A stretch of 64,000 nucleotides of DNA, from the NCBI GenBank assembly GCA_009760855.2, contig WPIO01000134.1:136501-200500 (forward strand). Direction: 5' to 3'. Shown here piece after piece: positions 10,440 through 22,669 of this stretch. The stretch's first letter is position 1; each line of letters opens with the position of its first letter. The DNA is from Cristatella mucedo (Eukaryota; Bryozoa; Phylactolaemata; Cristatellidae). Made by a program: the position numbers and the translations under genes. The notes below the pieces were generated by a model. It saw only the letters and a program-made list of their open reading frames with translations. It did not search any database and was not told the origin of the DNA.

Positions 10440-11590
10440 AAAAGCCTCTCTGGAGCATATAAAATCGAAGCGCTAGATCATGTTAAACACGGTTGCTGAC
10501 GATCGTAGTTTTTCAGGAACCGCTGACAAACTTTGGCGGAAAGCTCGTTCAGAGGCCGGCTCGCCTCCTCCAATGGTCTTTGGAGCTGGAGCCTCGCCCT
10601 GGTTGATGGCGCTTTCTTTGAAGTATCACAAGATATGTATGCAGTTATATCAAAAGCATTCCTGTGAGAAGTAGCGTGCTTGCGATAAACAGCGGCACTG
10701 CGCCGCTCAAGAGCATTCCGCCTACAATGCACAGCGCGAGGCCAGGCGAGCCTCGGCCGTGGAAGCGCGAGCGTGCAATCAGCTGCCGCCGACGGTCACC
10801 TGTCGGCAACACGCCCCCTCCCCTGCAATCCATTTGTCCTAGCAGTTCCTTAGAAGCGGCTGCCGCCTACGATTGCGAAGCGCTTCAAAGGAGGTGAAAC
10901 TGCGTCACGAGCCCGCAGAGCTACCATTTTTAATGTCTGGCTGTCCCATTAAGAGCCGGAGGAACGGTCCTGGAGCGATTCTACCACGCAACCGGGCGTA
11001 AGCGCCGATGAAAGCGCCGATCTGTGTCGGCCACAGACAGGGCATCATCAGGCTCGCCTTCAAGCTCTAAGCTAGCGACTGCGCGCGGTAGCGAACAAAC
11101 GCACCCTTGTATGCAGACGATTGCCGGCGCCCATTAGCCACAGTAACGCGAAACAATAAATACCCGCACCCGCTCGTTTGCAGTCAGTGTATAAATCTAT
11201 ATAGAAATGAGATTTCGAAACGTATTGTGGTAATTACACTAGTGGTTTTTGCCCCTCAAAATACACGAAAATTGTACTGGGAATAGACATAAGCTTGGTA
11301 CGAATACGATCGGCTGCTGTTTCGGATTGACTCCGATCGGAAGTCCTTCTGCCGACGCTACGTTGCCGATATGTGCCACCACTAAGATTGCTTCAGCCAA
11401 GGGTCAGCATTAGAAGCCTCGGTGCATACCCTAGGCTTGTGCGTACAAACATGAATATATCTATTATGGTAGATCTATTACTGCATGTCTATTACTCTAC
11501 AACTACCTCTATTATATTAAAGCTTTGTATATTTATGGATATGCGTATATTTACATGAATATTTATGCACATGCGTACACGCGTTTATGT
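10440..11590. other. no gene recognised
   Basis: Frames of 60-84 codons occur on both strands without recognisable motifs. Nothing else stands out. Confidence 0.35.
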
Positions 11591-11735
11591 GAATGTAGTA
11601 GTGTATCTCCATCTGCAATTTCACAAAGCCATAAAGAAAGTGTGGTGGATGCCCACGCTTATAAAAGTTCTCTGTGCGATATTAACAGCTGGACGACTTT
11701 CGGGTTACACATTCTAAGGAAAGTTATTACTAGTC
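11591..11735 (-). mobile_element. LINE family A 3'-end fragment
   Basis: The minus strand ends in GGAGATACACTACTACATTC and carries the CTTTATGGCTTTGTGAAATT-like family-A 3' UTR. It is strongly truncated. Confidence 0.6.
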
Positions 11736-11749
11736 ATTGCTCCCAATAA

Positions 11750-13530
11750 ATCCTCGGGGTGGGGCTGCGGTATTCAAATCCAGATCAATGTCAATTCCGA
11801 ATTGACATTGTGGCAGCCTCTAGTGAAGTAGGGCAAAAAAAAATCAAGCTGTTCTATTACGCTATAGCGGTAATAGTGTCCATATATCATCGTTGCATTT
11901 TCACAATGTGAGCCAATAATATGCTGCATAATGGAACACATGGTGATGAATTCTTGCGGCCGATTCATATCGCGGTAAATAATGACGACTAGAAGACCCA
12001 GATTGGGGTCACTTGAAAGATCAACAAAGCTGAGCACGCACGCCTACCTGAGTGCTCAGCTATCTACCTGTACATATGCCTGGCTCCCTACCTATCCGCC
12101 TGCTTGTACACCCATTTGCTCGCTGTCTGTCTGTCTGCCTGCCTGCCCGTCTGCAAATGTTTATGGGGTCTGCGATACACCACGGATGTTAGCAAGCTTA
12201 GCTGAGCCTCTGCACTAGGCAGGACAGTAATGCTAGTAGCTTAGCGGACAAACGTCCACACAGCAGCACAGCGGCCGAGGCATGCTAGCGGTCGAGCTGA
12301 TAAAAAGGATCGATGAATTGCGTGTCCATGAATGAATTGGTCTCAATGAGCCGCATTCTTTTGGCTTTCGTTCATATATTGCCGTAGCTTTGCTTCAAGA
12401 GAGTGCGATTTGTACTTGGTTTTTCAGCGGCCGCGCCTCCGCTCTGCTTCGCACATGCGTCATAGTGAAACGGCGGCACGATACATCCGCCGGATTGAGT
12501 CCAAACTGAACTCGACTTTCAGCTCATGGGATGAACAGGCGAATAGCAGCGAGCGAAACCATCGTCGTCCAGCTCGGTACTGAGTCAGCACGCCCGCCTG
12601 ACGAGGTCAGCCGATCGGGTTCCGATCAGCTGACTTCAGGCAGACGTTAGCCCGAAGCTCGATGCCGCTGAGACTTGGCCGCGCTACGGCTGGCGCCCGA
12701 GTGGGCAGCCAGCATCCGCCGGATGGGTGGGTGGGGGCAGTGAGCCCACGCTTGCTGGACTGCCCCTAGCTGCTCAGCGACTAGGGCAGGGGGAGGAGCG
12801 CCGGCAGCTGGCGATCGACTGCTGAGCTAGCCTAGCTTTAGACCGTTGTCGACCGGTGCGTTCGGTAGACCAGCCGGTCGTCGACGGTAGCCGAAAAAAT
12901 GCTACGAATCGGCTGCATTCTTGCCTCCCCCCCCCCCGCTCTTTTTCGTAGAAGCAGCTCTTGGGCGAGACGGCCGGCGGTCGGTCGTTATTTCGCTCTC
13001 AGCACAATGATCTTCAACAGAGTCACAGTTACGAGCTCTTAGTATCCCGAATCTCACCCTCCACCACACTGCATACGTATCGCCGGAAAGCAGAGCAGAA
13101 GCAGCACTGTGCAGGGATGGACGGCGGAAGCGCCCAATGGAGTAGCAGGAGCACAGGTAGAGAGTCCGCCGCCATCACCCAATCTCGGATCGCCACTAGT
13201 CATGCTCTCGCGTATCCGGTGCCGCATCATCGATAGCATTCCAGCTGAATGTACTAGCACGATGCAATTCTAGGGGCATCCCGGATGTCGTCAACGAGAA
13301 ACAGAGAACGCGGATGTAGCGTTGTACCTATGAAAGCTCGAAAGAACTATGCCAACGCTGACAGACAAAATGGTTAAGTGGCGGCCCCATATACAGCAAG
13401 CAATACAAAATTACAGCACGTTCACGGAGCAGAGACAGACAGCTATAGGACGACCTTACGGAGAACCACAGTCGTTTTTCGAGTCTTGGGAGACTCGTCA
13501 AAATTCAAATAGTTACACTCCTTACTGATA
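11750..13530. other. no gene recognised
   Basis: There is a short (CTGT)/(CCTG)-rich stretch near 12121-12155 and a C-run near 12928. Short frames lack motifs or splice support. Confidence 0.35.
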
Positions 13531-13790
13531 CTAATAATAATAATAAAAGTAATACATTTGTTTTAGCGCCCTCGGAGAACCCAATATCTGCCTAGGCACG
13601 TTATACATTTGTCGCAAAAGAAGCATGATTGAATGGTTGGTGGCGGTATGCTCAATGACAACAAGCATAATATGGTTAGAGGTGACATGCACAGAGTCAG
13701 CATGCAAATATGGTTAGCGGCAGCATGCGCAGTGTCAGCACACATAAGCTCATAAAGGACGAATCACGTGGACCCAGTAAATGCTGCGAT
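13531..13790 (-). mobile_element. LINE family B 3'-end fragment
   Basis: This has the same layout as the 6.9-kb copy: an ATT-type tail at 13531-13545, a degenerate GGGCGCTAAAA block, then CATGTCACCTCTAACC and TGTGCATG-type segments, reading on the minus strand. Confidence 0.75.
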
Positions 13791-13799
13791 AAATAGATG

Positions 13800-14885
13800 C
13801 GTTGGCGGCTTCTATACTGATGCTTGAGACCGACTTGATTAGCGTGCACTCATGACCCTTAAAATTCTGCGGCGGCTGAAGCACAGCCGGAAATTGCTCC
13901 CTGTGCCGGCAAGCGATAACAAAGTTGCCGTTTATCTCAAGATTCGGCGCGGCACTATGCAGACGACTGGTCATTAGTTGAGCCGACTCGGCTGGCGCTC
14001 TCCTTGCTTGCATTGATAGCGGATCGCGTTAAGGCCCCCTCGTGGCCTGATTTACAATGCTGCCATCCGCCAATCTCGATGCCGAAGGAGCGCTGGCTGA
14101 TGTCACGAGCGACGGCATTCAAAGCGAGCATTGTTCAGCTGGGAAAGAGTGAGACCACAATCGCTCGACTTCTCCAGGAGCTGCTGCGTAACAATGCGCC
14201 ACCATTGTTGCCAGTCTGGGCTCTGTCGCGCCAGCGGTCACCAGCCGTTAACCCTTCTGTCGAATCAGCTCGTATCCGGTTCAACGGTGCAATGATGAGA
14301 GACTGTACAAAGCCAGCCATAACATGCAGCTGACTCTTTTAAAGCCGACAGCGAAACCGACTATCAAAGTCCAGAGCAAAATTGATCAATTATTACATAT
14401 TGCACAGCTATTTCAGTGTAGATTGCAATTTAGGAGCCATTGATAATTTGGAGGACTTTCATAGTCCGGCTATTATTGCATTCCAAAGCTTCGCTACCCC
14501 TCATTGAGTTGAGGCCTTCCTCGGCTGTGGTTTCTATAAAAAACCTAATACGAAGGACTACAGTAGGCTTGATATTTCCGCTTCGCCACCTAGCTAGACT
14601 CTTAACACAAGTTACCGTCGAAGATTATCAAGCTCCTTCTTCACAGTAGTCATAGTAATCCTGTCTTCATCTTCACGAACCACAGCCATCGCAGGAACGA
14701 GCTTGGCTTCAAAGCGTCTTTTGATCTGTTGGCTTTCCAGATGTCCAAACGGTGGTTCATTTACTTGACAAGATACGAGTGAATAGGTACCTGAACCGAT
14801 CTTAAAACCAGAATACAATTAGTGCACCGCACACAAGTAGGAGCAAACTTCAACGCAGCGTTACCCAATCTATTGCGACTGCAGT
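13800..14885. other. no gene recognised
   Basis: Only short unsupported frames are seen; the longest is about 109 codons at 14004-14333 on the plus strand and has no motif I can name. Confidence 0.35.
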
Positions 14886-14889
14886 TTAT

Positions 14890-15031
14890 CAGGTTCATCT
14901 GTTGGCTACCGTATGCGTTCGGAAAGCCGCTTAGTCTTTAAGACAGTATAGAAAAGTCTCCTGCGTAACATTTATTTAGTCTTTGTCACTTTGTGGAGTT
15001 ACAGATGGAGATACACTACATTACATTATCT
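14890..15031 (+). mobile_element. LINE family A 3'-end fragment
   Basis: It contains TTGGCTACCGTATGCGTTC, GAAAGCCGCTTAGTC, CTCCTGCGTAAC, and ends GGAGATACACTACATTACAT. These are the family-A 3' UTR landmarks in the correct order. Confidence 0.8.
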
Positions 15032-15034
15032 GGC

Positions 15035-15685
15035 GTGTCTCGCCAATCTAATCTATTATGCCTCACATTCGGTTAGACCCTCCGTGGGGTAGGATAAACC
15101 GTGTCCGTCTGATATCTTAGCTTTCACACACGCCGATTGGTAGATTTTGGAGTTTCAGTTAACAATTAAAGCTACCGCAAAACGAAACAGGAAATCTACT
15201 CTACTTGCTTTTATTACTCGAGCATTTAGGAGCCATAGTTTTGGCGTGACCGTATTAAGTTCACTTACATAAGGGGGCGCAAAGATGGCCGCTTCTGCTT
15301 TCACCAAGTGTAAATCTGGATAACTAAACTGCAGAGAAAGCAATGTACGGCAAGCATTAAGACATGCAAAGGAAAATGCTTCCCCAAGCCATTAAATACA
15401 GAAGATGCAGAAAGCGTGTAATCGAAAAACAGTCCTCCACATCATGATAAACCATCTGCATATAAAACATAGGCTTCTACCGCACTCGAAACTTGGCAAA
15501 GCTTCAAAGGTTCTTCATTTCGCAGGTGATTAGGGCTGTTATCTATCACACGACTTGCACTACGCTCAGCATTAGCAGCACGATCGTTTCATAGCTCATT
15601 GACCTTCAATCGAAGACACGCTACGGTAAACCTGCGGCTCAATCTGCAGGAGCCAGTTACATGCTCTCACGTAAGATCATAACAT
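15035..15685. other. no gene recognised
   Basis: AT-rich DNA upstream of the longest LINE B copy. It could include decayed 5' LINE sequence that I cannot align by eye. Confidence 0.3.
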
Positions 15686-15689
15686 ACGG

Positions 15690-17465
15690 CTCCTCAAGAC
15701 GCTCATTGGGTTTTCCAATTTTCTCCAAGCAGACCTTTAATCACTACTAAAGAAAGCAACACTAGAAAAAGAGAACTTGAGCAACTTCCGCCAGGTCTCC
15801 CTTCTATCGTGCCTATCGAAGACACTGGAACAAGTCGAGGCAGAACAGCTGAACTCATACATTGAAACTTCAAACCTTGCTAGTAAGTTCCAATCTGGTT
15901 TTAGAGCTAATTACTCCTCAGAGTCAGCATTGATTAGGGTGTATAACGACCTACTCAGGAATGCAGACTTAGGTAGAGTATCTCTGCATGTTTTGCTCAA
16001 TCTTTCGGCAGCTTTTGATACTGTCGACCACAAATTCTTTCCTCAGCGCCTCTCATCTTGCCTGGGCATCACTAACACTGCATTGCAATGGTTTAAGTCC
16101 TGTCTCGGTGGAAGACTCTGGAGTATTGATCTGAACGGACAAAGACCATCCGAGAAACCCCTAAAGTATGGGTATCTCAGGGTTGTGTGCTCGGTCCCGG
16201 TCTTTTCACGATTTATCTCCACCTAACCGGTGTGATTGCCAGGCTCAATCTTAGCTTTCATTTCTACGGAGATGTCACTCGTTGTACCTTAGCTTTGATC
16301 CCTCCCAATCTTCCAGCACGTCAGCTTTTCTCAACTACCTTGCTGCATGGATTGATGGCTGCCAGCAAACTTTCTTAAATTGAATGATGATAAACCAAGC
16401 TTACTAGTAATCGGCAAACCAAACGTGATTCAGGAATCTGAAAAGCTGGCGCTCACAATCGGCTCTGCCAGCATATCTCCTGTTGAATCTGCACGAAATC
16501 TAGTTGTCCTGTTCCAAAGTGATCTGTATTAGACGACCAAGTCAGCTCCACAGTCAAGTCTGCCTACTTTTCAGCTACACAAAATTGCTAAAATTCGGGC
16601 TTGTTTAGACAGGGATACCACATCTAAATTTGTCCATGCATTTTGGACATCCCATCTTGACTTCTGTAACTCACTGATTGCTGATATACCGGCCTGTTCA
16701 CTCAGGCCCTTACAGCTGATGCAAAACTCGGCAGCTAGACTTGTCTATCGTAATTGCAGCAGTTGCCACATCACACCGTTTCTCGCCGACCTGAACTGGT
16801 TCCTGTTCAGGCAAAGCATCAACTTCAAGGTTTTGTCACTCACTTTCAGGTTCCTTCATTCTTTGGCTCCGGCTCTCAGATCTACTCCCCCACCAAGCTG
16901 AGCATTGTACCACCCGCTTTAAGGAATCTAAGTGTTTACTTACACCTCGTACAAATCTCAGATCTTTTGGAGACCGTGTCTTTAGATCTTATGCTTTCAA
17001 GGCCTGGAACTCACTCCCGACCTGCGCCACGACATCTCCTGACTTGTCCTCATTTAAAAAGAAACTGAAATCGCATTGATTTATGACAGCATTTAATGGG
17101 TCCCTGCGATTGGTCCTATATGTGTTTATGTGGGCTGACACTGTGCATGTTGCCACTAACCGTACTTGCATGCTGACCCTGTGCATGTCACCCCTAACCA
17201 TTTCATTCTTGTTGTATATAGAGCATGCTACCACTGACAGTTAGATTGTGCTTTCTTTGCAGCAAATGTGTACAGGTGGACGGGTGCTCGAACTGCTGCC
17301 AGTCCACTGATGGAGGGGGTGGTGGCCGTGGCAGTGGCCTGAGGCCCCCTCGGCGGCAGCCACCGAAGCACTCGCTCACTCGGTCTTTCGCGAGATTGAG
17401 CTCTCTCTGACGGCGCTATAAAAAATGTATTATTATTACCACTATTATTATAACAGGCAGGCACC
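15690..17465 (+). mobile_element. LINE family B, longest copy (reverse transcriptase to 3' tail)
   Basis: This is a 5'-truncated non-LTR retrotransposon. RT sequence starts around 15.74 kb. The C-terminal region (LQLMQNSAARLVYR at about 16.71 kb) and the 3' UTR (17.07-17.26 kb) follow. A GC-rich stretch of about 140 bp (17.27-17.41 kb) interrupts the usual family-B 3' UTR. The element ends in GACGGCGCTATAAAAAATG and an ATT-type tail near 17455. It is the reference copy used to recognise the other family-B fragments. No endonuclease domain is present. Confidence 0.85.
15777..16900 (+). pseudogene. LINE B reverse transcriptase pseudogene
   Basis: Frame 15777-16226 carries NFRQVSLLSCLSKTLE, KFQSGFRANYSSESALIRVY and LNLSAAFDTVDH. 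The latter is RT motif A, but its first catalytic Asp (usually LDLSAAFDTVDH in this group) is Asn. A frameshift near 16190 moves the rest to another frame, where the YADD-type motif reads FYGDVT and so has lost an active-site Asp. The downstream LNDD and RLQLMQNSAARL-type segments remain recognisable in yet other frames. The protein cannot be active. Active-site positions are inferred by analogy with known LINE RTs. Confidence 0.85.
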
Positions 17466-17941
17466 AGTGATGGCGTGCAGCTGTCTCACTCCGAGCCCGC
17501 GGCAATATTGACTAGATCGAAGATCAGAGGCCTACGTCTCACCAATCGCTACACGAGACATATCCGGTTCCAATAGCTTGGTAGTTTAATGAACAGCTAA
17601 TAATTTCTAGCGCTATCTCGATCTGGCTCGTAAAGCACTCCAACGTCTCGCTGGGGAATATTCGGAGGCACAAGGCATCTCGCTTTCTTTAAGCAAATGA
17701 GTTCAACGCCCGCCATGAGTTCTTACTAGCGAAGCTGCTTCCGAAGGCTGGATTAGCTTTTACCACCATTTTGTATCCGATTCATTTGAGCTCGAGTTGT
17801 AAAACTCCGTCTCACGCCGCATAATAGCTTGGTGCGAAAATCTTTCCAGCTTGACAAATCCTCGGAGGCTTGTGGGCCATGCGCTTTCTGGTAAGAGCAT
17901 CAGGCTCGGCCGAACGGAAGAAAAAGCAGGGTTTATGGGAA

Positions 17942-18160
17942 CTGGTGAGCCGTTATGGCTCACTAGGTAAGGCGGATGCTTTTCACGACCTCGGCCCTGA
18001 GGTCATGGGTTCGAATCCTGTGGCGGGCGATCCTTTATCGCAGCTGCAAGCGGTGGTGATAGCCGTCAAGGCTCTTCTGTCGCTATACAAAATGAGGCCG
18101 TTAAATCAGCTTGTATTCATTAATTTATTTATTTATTTATTTACTTTATTTATTTAACTA
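17942..18160 (+). mobile_element. SINE family 1 (tRNA-headed), full-length-looking copy
   Basis: The A-box TGGCTCACTAG (17956-17966) and B-box GGTTCGAATCC (18008-18018) both match polymerase III internal promoter consensus. The body contains CAGCTGCAAGCGGTGGTGAT and GCTCTTCTGTCGCTATACAA, and the copy ends in a T/A-rich (TTTA)n tail (about 18117-18158). The spacing of about 40 bp between the boxes is tRNA-like. It lacks an aminoacyl-stem pairing, so it is a SINE and not a tRNA gene. Confidence 0.8.
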
Positions 18161-18479
18161 TATGATCGAGCTCTGTAGATCCGGCCTAACTTCTCGGCGG
18201 GCGAGTGGCATGGGCGAGCAAACTAGAATGCAGTCCCCAATCGAAACACAGTCCTCCAACTATTCTAACTCCAAGCTGGCTCAAGTTATGACCATTGACC
18301 ACTAGCAATCAAAAAGGAAGTCGTCGGCCAAGGTAAATGACTCGATGACCATGGCTATATGCTAACGCGACTGCTTGCCAATATATTCAGAAAGCGTACG
18401 ACGAAACTGCTTCGTGGATGCTACGAAGGAACGTAAAGCCTTGGGTAAGGCTTAGTCCGATCGGATTTAACGGTGGAGT

Positions 18480-20035
18480 TTAGGGTAGCTTAAGTTAGGT
18501 TTCCAACACCACTACCTCATCGTTAGCGGCCATGAAGCGAAGCTTTATTTGGGGCAATCGCTGAGAGACATCAATGCAGCAAACGCTCTGACCCGCCACC
18601 GCCGCCGCCAGACTCAACGTGCAGACGGTGCACCTGACACCGTTATGGCCGGCCGGCATCCTTCGCTGGGGCTGCATCTCAGCTGCGCAGACCGTTTTCT
18701 TTGTTGAGAACACCCTGAGCAGCCATCTTGCACCACTTAGCTGTCATACTAATAAGCCTAACTAGAGCACCGGGATAACAGTGGGCAATTTTCTCCAGTT
18801 GCGATTGCTATTCGGCGCCGGCATTGTGGCAGGTCTGCCCTGTCGATGCACTCAGTCTAGCCATGGCCTAGTGTTTTTAGTGTGACCCGAAGCCTATTTT
18901 CAACGAGTTGCCACTGGTAACTGGTATGTCTGCTCCAGTAAGCAACTTAACGTGCATGTGCCTTTGTGCACCCACCTTCGATGTCACTTAGAGCTTAGCT
19001 AGGACGTGCATTAAACCACGGCTGCGGTTTTATCCAGCAATATTTTTTTCGCAGTGGCAGCACCAAGGGTGGTGTATTTACGCATTCCAAAAAGTCGCTT
19101 TGGCTTTGAGTTCGCAGTAGAAAACTCCCTTAATAAGTCTGTGTGGCTTTGCTAAGTTACGGACGCAGATGTGTTACATTAAATTACAGCCAAGAGTGTG
19201 ATTCTATCAAGTTCATCACTCGATGTGTGCAAGTATCTCGAATCGTGGCACATAGATAGTGTGCGTGGTCATTTCCGTTTGTGAAGTGTTCGAGACAGGT
19301 GCTTTATCGCGATTTTGGATGATTGAGACTGACAGGCTTTAAGGGGCTGTCGTGGTCTAGATTATGAATTAGTTCAATTATAACGATGTCTGGAGTGGTC
19401 ACTCGCTTGCGGCCGATGGCCGTTATAAAAGAATTTCGTCCGTTAGTTGGCGAATGGGAGTCAAATGACCAGCATTCGGTGCCAGATCACTGCAGATTGG
19501 TTAGCGACGGAGAAAACACCGAGAAGTCGAGGCCCTGATCAGACTTCCGGACGGGTCGACTCTACGTAGCACCTAGCCATCGTACGTCCGTCTAGTTCTC
19601 ATACCGAAACGCTGAAGCGTGACTGAAAGGGGGCGCGAGATCGGCGATGCAGGGCAGCGTTTTTCTTTGCCCACCTTTGTATTTAGACTTTGCGGACGCT
19701 GACGTTACCCAAACGACATGCTCTTTTCAACCGCATTTAAAATGCTAGAAATATATTTGGTTCCCTTAAGGTGCTAGCTATCATTGTTAGTATTGTAGCA
19801 TCGACCACTGTTGCAGGCTTGAAGCCCCAGCTTGAATTTCGCTCAAGCTCCAACACTTACGAGGTCAACTTCTTTGAAATGACAGCTTAAATAAAGTTAC
19901 TGATCATTAGAAATTCTTCACTAGTCTCAACCTGGTGTGTATTTAAGAGAAGGGCTACCGTTTTGCACCTGAAGCAAATGAACGACGAGCTCGTCGAAGT
20001 CAATGCACGAAGGTACCATACGAACGCCAGCTACG
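18480..20035. other. no gene recognised
   Basis: No repeat or coding motif was recognised. Confidence 0.35.
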
Positions 20036-20039
20036 AAGG

Positions 20040-21290
20040 AGAGAGTTTCGAGGGAGTGAGAGATCTGTGAGTGAGAACTGTGAGTGAGAACTGTGAGCGC
20101 GAGCTACGAGTTCGAGCTGCGAGTGCGAGCTGTGAGTGAGAGCTGTGAGAGAGCTACATGGTGCTATAAACGAGAGATGCGAGAGATATAGAGCAGAGAG
20201 AATGGTGAGTGAAACCTGCGTGAGAGCTCCTTTAGAGAGCTAGCTGTAGTCTAGAGCTATGAGTGAGAGCTGGGAGTGAGAGCTGTAAATTAAAGCTGCT
20301 AGTGAGAGCAGTGAGAGAGAAGGGAGGTGTACGAGAACTACGAATTAGAGCTGTGAGCGACAGCTGTAGGCGAGAGCTGGGAGTGAGAGCTGGGAGTGAG
20401 AGCTGGGAGTGAGAGCTGGGAGTGAGAGCTGGGAGTGAGAGCTGGGAGTGAGAGCTGGGAGTGAGAGCTGGGAGTGAGAGCTGGGAGTGAGAGCTGGGAG
20501 TGAGAGCTGGGAGTGAGAGCTGGGAGTGAGAGCTGGGAGTGAGAGCTGGGAGTGAGAGCTGGGAGTGAGATCTGGGAGTGAGAGCTGGGAGTGAGAGCTC
20601 GGAGTTAGAGCTCGGAGTGAGAGCTGTGAGTAAAACCTATGAATGAAAGCCATGAATAAAAGCTGTGAGTGAGCTTCGCCAGAGAGCTGTAGATGAGAGC
20701 AATGAGTGAGAGCCGCGATTGAGAGCTGATAGAGGGGGCTTTGAGAGTGATAGTGAGATAGCGAGAGAGAGAGAGAGGGGGGGAGAGAGAGGGGGAGGGA
20801 GGAGAGAGAGGGGGAGAGCGAGAGGGGGAGAGAGCAGTGAGTGAAAGCTATGAGAGCTTAAGAGTGACAGCTGGGAGCGACGGCTGCGATAGAAACCTGC
20901 GAGTGAAACCGGTTAGTAAGAGCTGTTAGTGAGAGCTGTCAGTGAGAGTTTGAGACAGCTCTGAGTGAGAGCTGTGAGAGAGATAAAAGATTTTAGATAT
21001 CTGTGAGTGAGAGCTTTTAGGGGGAGAGATACGGCATAGAGGTATGCGAGAGAGAGAGAGAAAGAGGGAGACAGAGAGGTGCGAGAGGGAAAGAGATATC
21101 GGGAGAGAGGGAGGGAGAGAGAGAGAGAGAGAGAGGGAGAGCTAGAGAGAGCTATAGGTAAGGGCTGCGAGTGAGAGTGAGAACAGTGAGAGAGAGAGAG
21201 AGAGCCTTAAGTTAGAGCTGCGACAGAGAGCTATGAGAGATAGACAGCTGTGGGGGAAAGCTGTGAATGAGAGAGGGAGATTTATGTTAG
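20040..21290. repeat. purine-rich GAGAGCTGNGAGTGA degenerate tandem region
   Basis: About 1.25 kb built from variants of GAGAGCTG(T/G)GAGTGA with GA-rich interruptions. The regular core is annotated separately. On the minus strand it generates repetitive frames rich in Leu and Ser that should not be called genes. Confidence 0.85.
20372..20632. repeat. 13-bp minisatellite, about 20 near-identical units
   Basis: The unit is GAGAGCTGGGAGT, repeated head to tail about 20 times with few changes. Because 13 is not a multiple of three, the open minus-strand frame across it repeats every 13 residues (39 bp). Confidence 0.95.
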
Positions 21291-21539
21291 CTGCGAGACT
21301 TAAAAAGTACTCCGAGCATCTCGTGGCCACACAAACGCTAGACAATTGCATATAGTGTTCACAGAGGTGGGCGAAGTGACGTTTTCAAAATGTTTGAGGG
21401 GCAAGTGCACGCCACCGAGGCTCAGGAAGAGTACCGGTCTTTGATACCTGACAAGTGGCCATAGCGTTCTATAAGAAGTGCATCTTCTAAGCTGGAACGG
21501 AAGCATATCAACAGGCTAGGGATAATAATATCGGTCAGT

Positions 21540-22090
21540 TCCTTTTTGATTTGTAATATTTGTCCGTGCATCATGCTCTCGTCTTGACTACTTGCAGGTC
21601 TTCCGGCCTGAGCGATAAGGCACTCAGGTCGATGCGAAACTCAGCTGCTAGACTTGTCTGTCGTGAGCGTCGCCACTGCACTGTTACACTACTTCTCAGA
21701 GACCTGCAGAGGCTCACCATAAAGCACCATATCGACTTCAGGATTTTGTCACTCAGTTTTAGTTTCCGTCATTCTCTTGCATTAACCTACTTCTCTGGAC
21801 AACTCCGCAATCCGATTTGGCATTAAATAACCTGACGTTCTAACTTTAGTTATTTAGCTATGCTTATAACCAACTTGAAACCTTTTGAAGAAAGTTTTTT
21901 AATCTCGTTCGCTCACTCAGCTCGGAACTCGTTCCGAGTGACGTCACAACATTCCCTGAATGACAACTTTTTTAAAGAAGCTAAAAGTATATACTCATCA
22001 CTGCATTTGCAAAGTTCGTGTGTATTGTCGTTTGGGTGCTTACGAATGCTGATAGTGAGCCTATTATAAACAGCCAAGTGACACGCTTCC
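21540..22090 (+). mobile_element. LINE family B fragment (RT C-terminal region)
   Basis: The frame at 21560-21826 includes MRNSAARLVCRERRHC and KHHIDFRILSLSF, matching the C-terminal motifs of the other family-B copies. Downstream LNDN and KKAKSI-type remnants and TTTGCAGCAGATAC correspond to the 3' UTR. It is decayed. Confidence 0.7.
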
Positions 22091-22486
22091 TTTGCAGCAG
22101 ATACACCGTGCCATGAGAGAGGTTAATCATTGCAGCACTCGTAAGCCCTGTAAGAACAGTTTGCATGGACGTAAGCAAGTCTGTGGGAAACGGGTGAGGT
22201 CCTTAGTTTCATTTCAGATGTCCACCTCCTCACGGGCTGCCGTAAATATAGCCCTCGGATATTTTGATGCATTAGGAGCATGCTTGATAGGGAACCAATG
22301 ATAGTTGCCCTACTCCGCTATTCTGTCAGCGTACACCTGCGTGCCTCGATGCTGCTTCTGAAACTCGTTGGCCGTGCTTTAAGGCACTAGCTTCTCGAGT
22401 AATAGTCGCACTATATCTCACGACGGTGAGGTCTTCAAAAGTTGCATATTCTTATGACCGTATATTTAAGACCACGAAACCCTCGC

Positions 22487-22668
22487 TAGTATGAGCCGTG
22501 ATGGCGCACCAGGTAAGGCGGTCGCTTTTCACGACCTCGGTCCCGTGGTCGTGGGTTCGAATCCTATGGTGGGTGACTCTTTATTGCCACTACAAGCTGT
22601 GGCGATAGCCTTAAAGGCTCTCCTGTCGCTATGCAAGAGACAGTTAAATCAGCTTGTATTCTTTACTA
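22487..22668 (+). mobile_element. SINE family 1 copy
   Basis: The head is TGAGCCGTGATGGCGCACCA and the B-box is GGTTCGAATCC. The body carries TGGCGATAGCC and GGCTCTCCTGTCGCTATGCA, ending at CAGCTTGTATTC. It is colinear with the 17.9-kb copy. Confidence 0.8.
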
Positions 22669-22669
22669 G

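Noticed and set aside
17942-18030. tRNA gene
   Set aside because: A- and B-boxes are present but the acceptor stem does not pair, and the same sequence recurs in six dispersed copies with a shared body and tail.
20372-20632. CRISPR-like regular repeats
   Set aside because: The units are contiguous 13-mers without spacers, in an animal genome.
20345-20653. 102-codon minus-strand protein with a 13-residue repeat
   Set aside because: The repeat follows directly from a 13-bp minisatellite; no signal peptide or surrounding gene structure.
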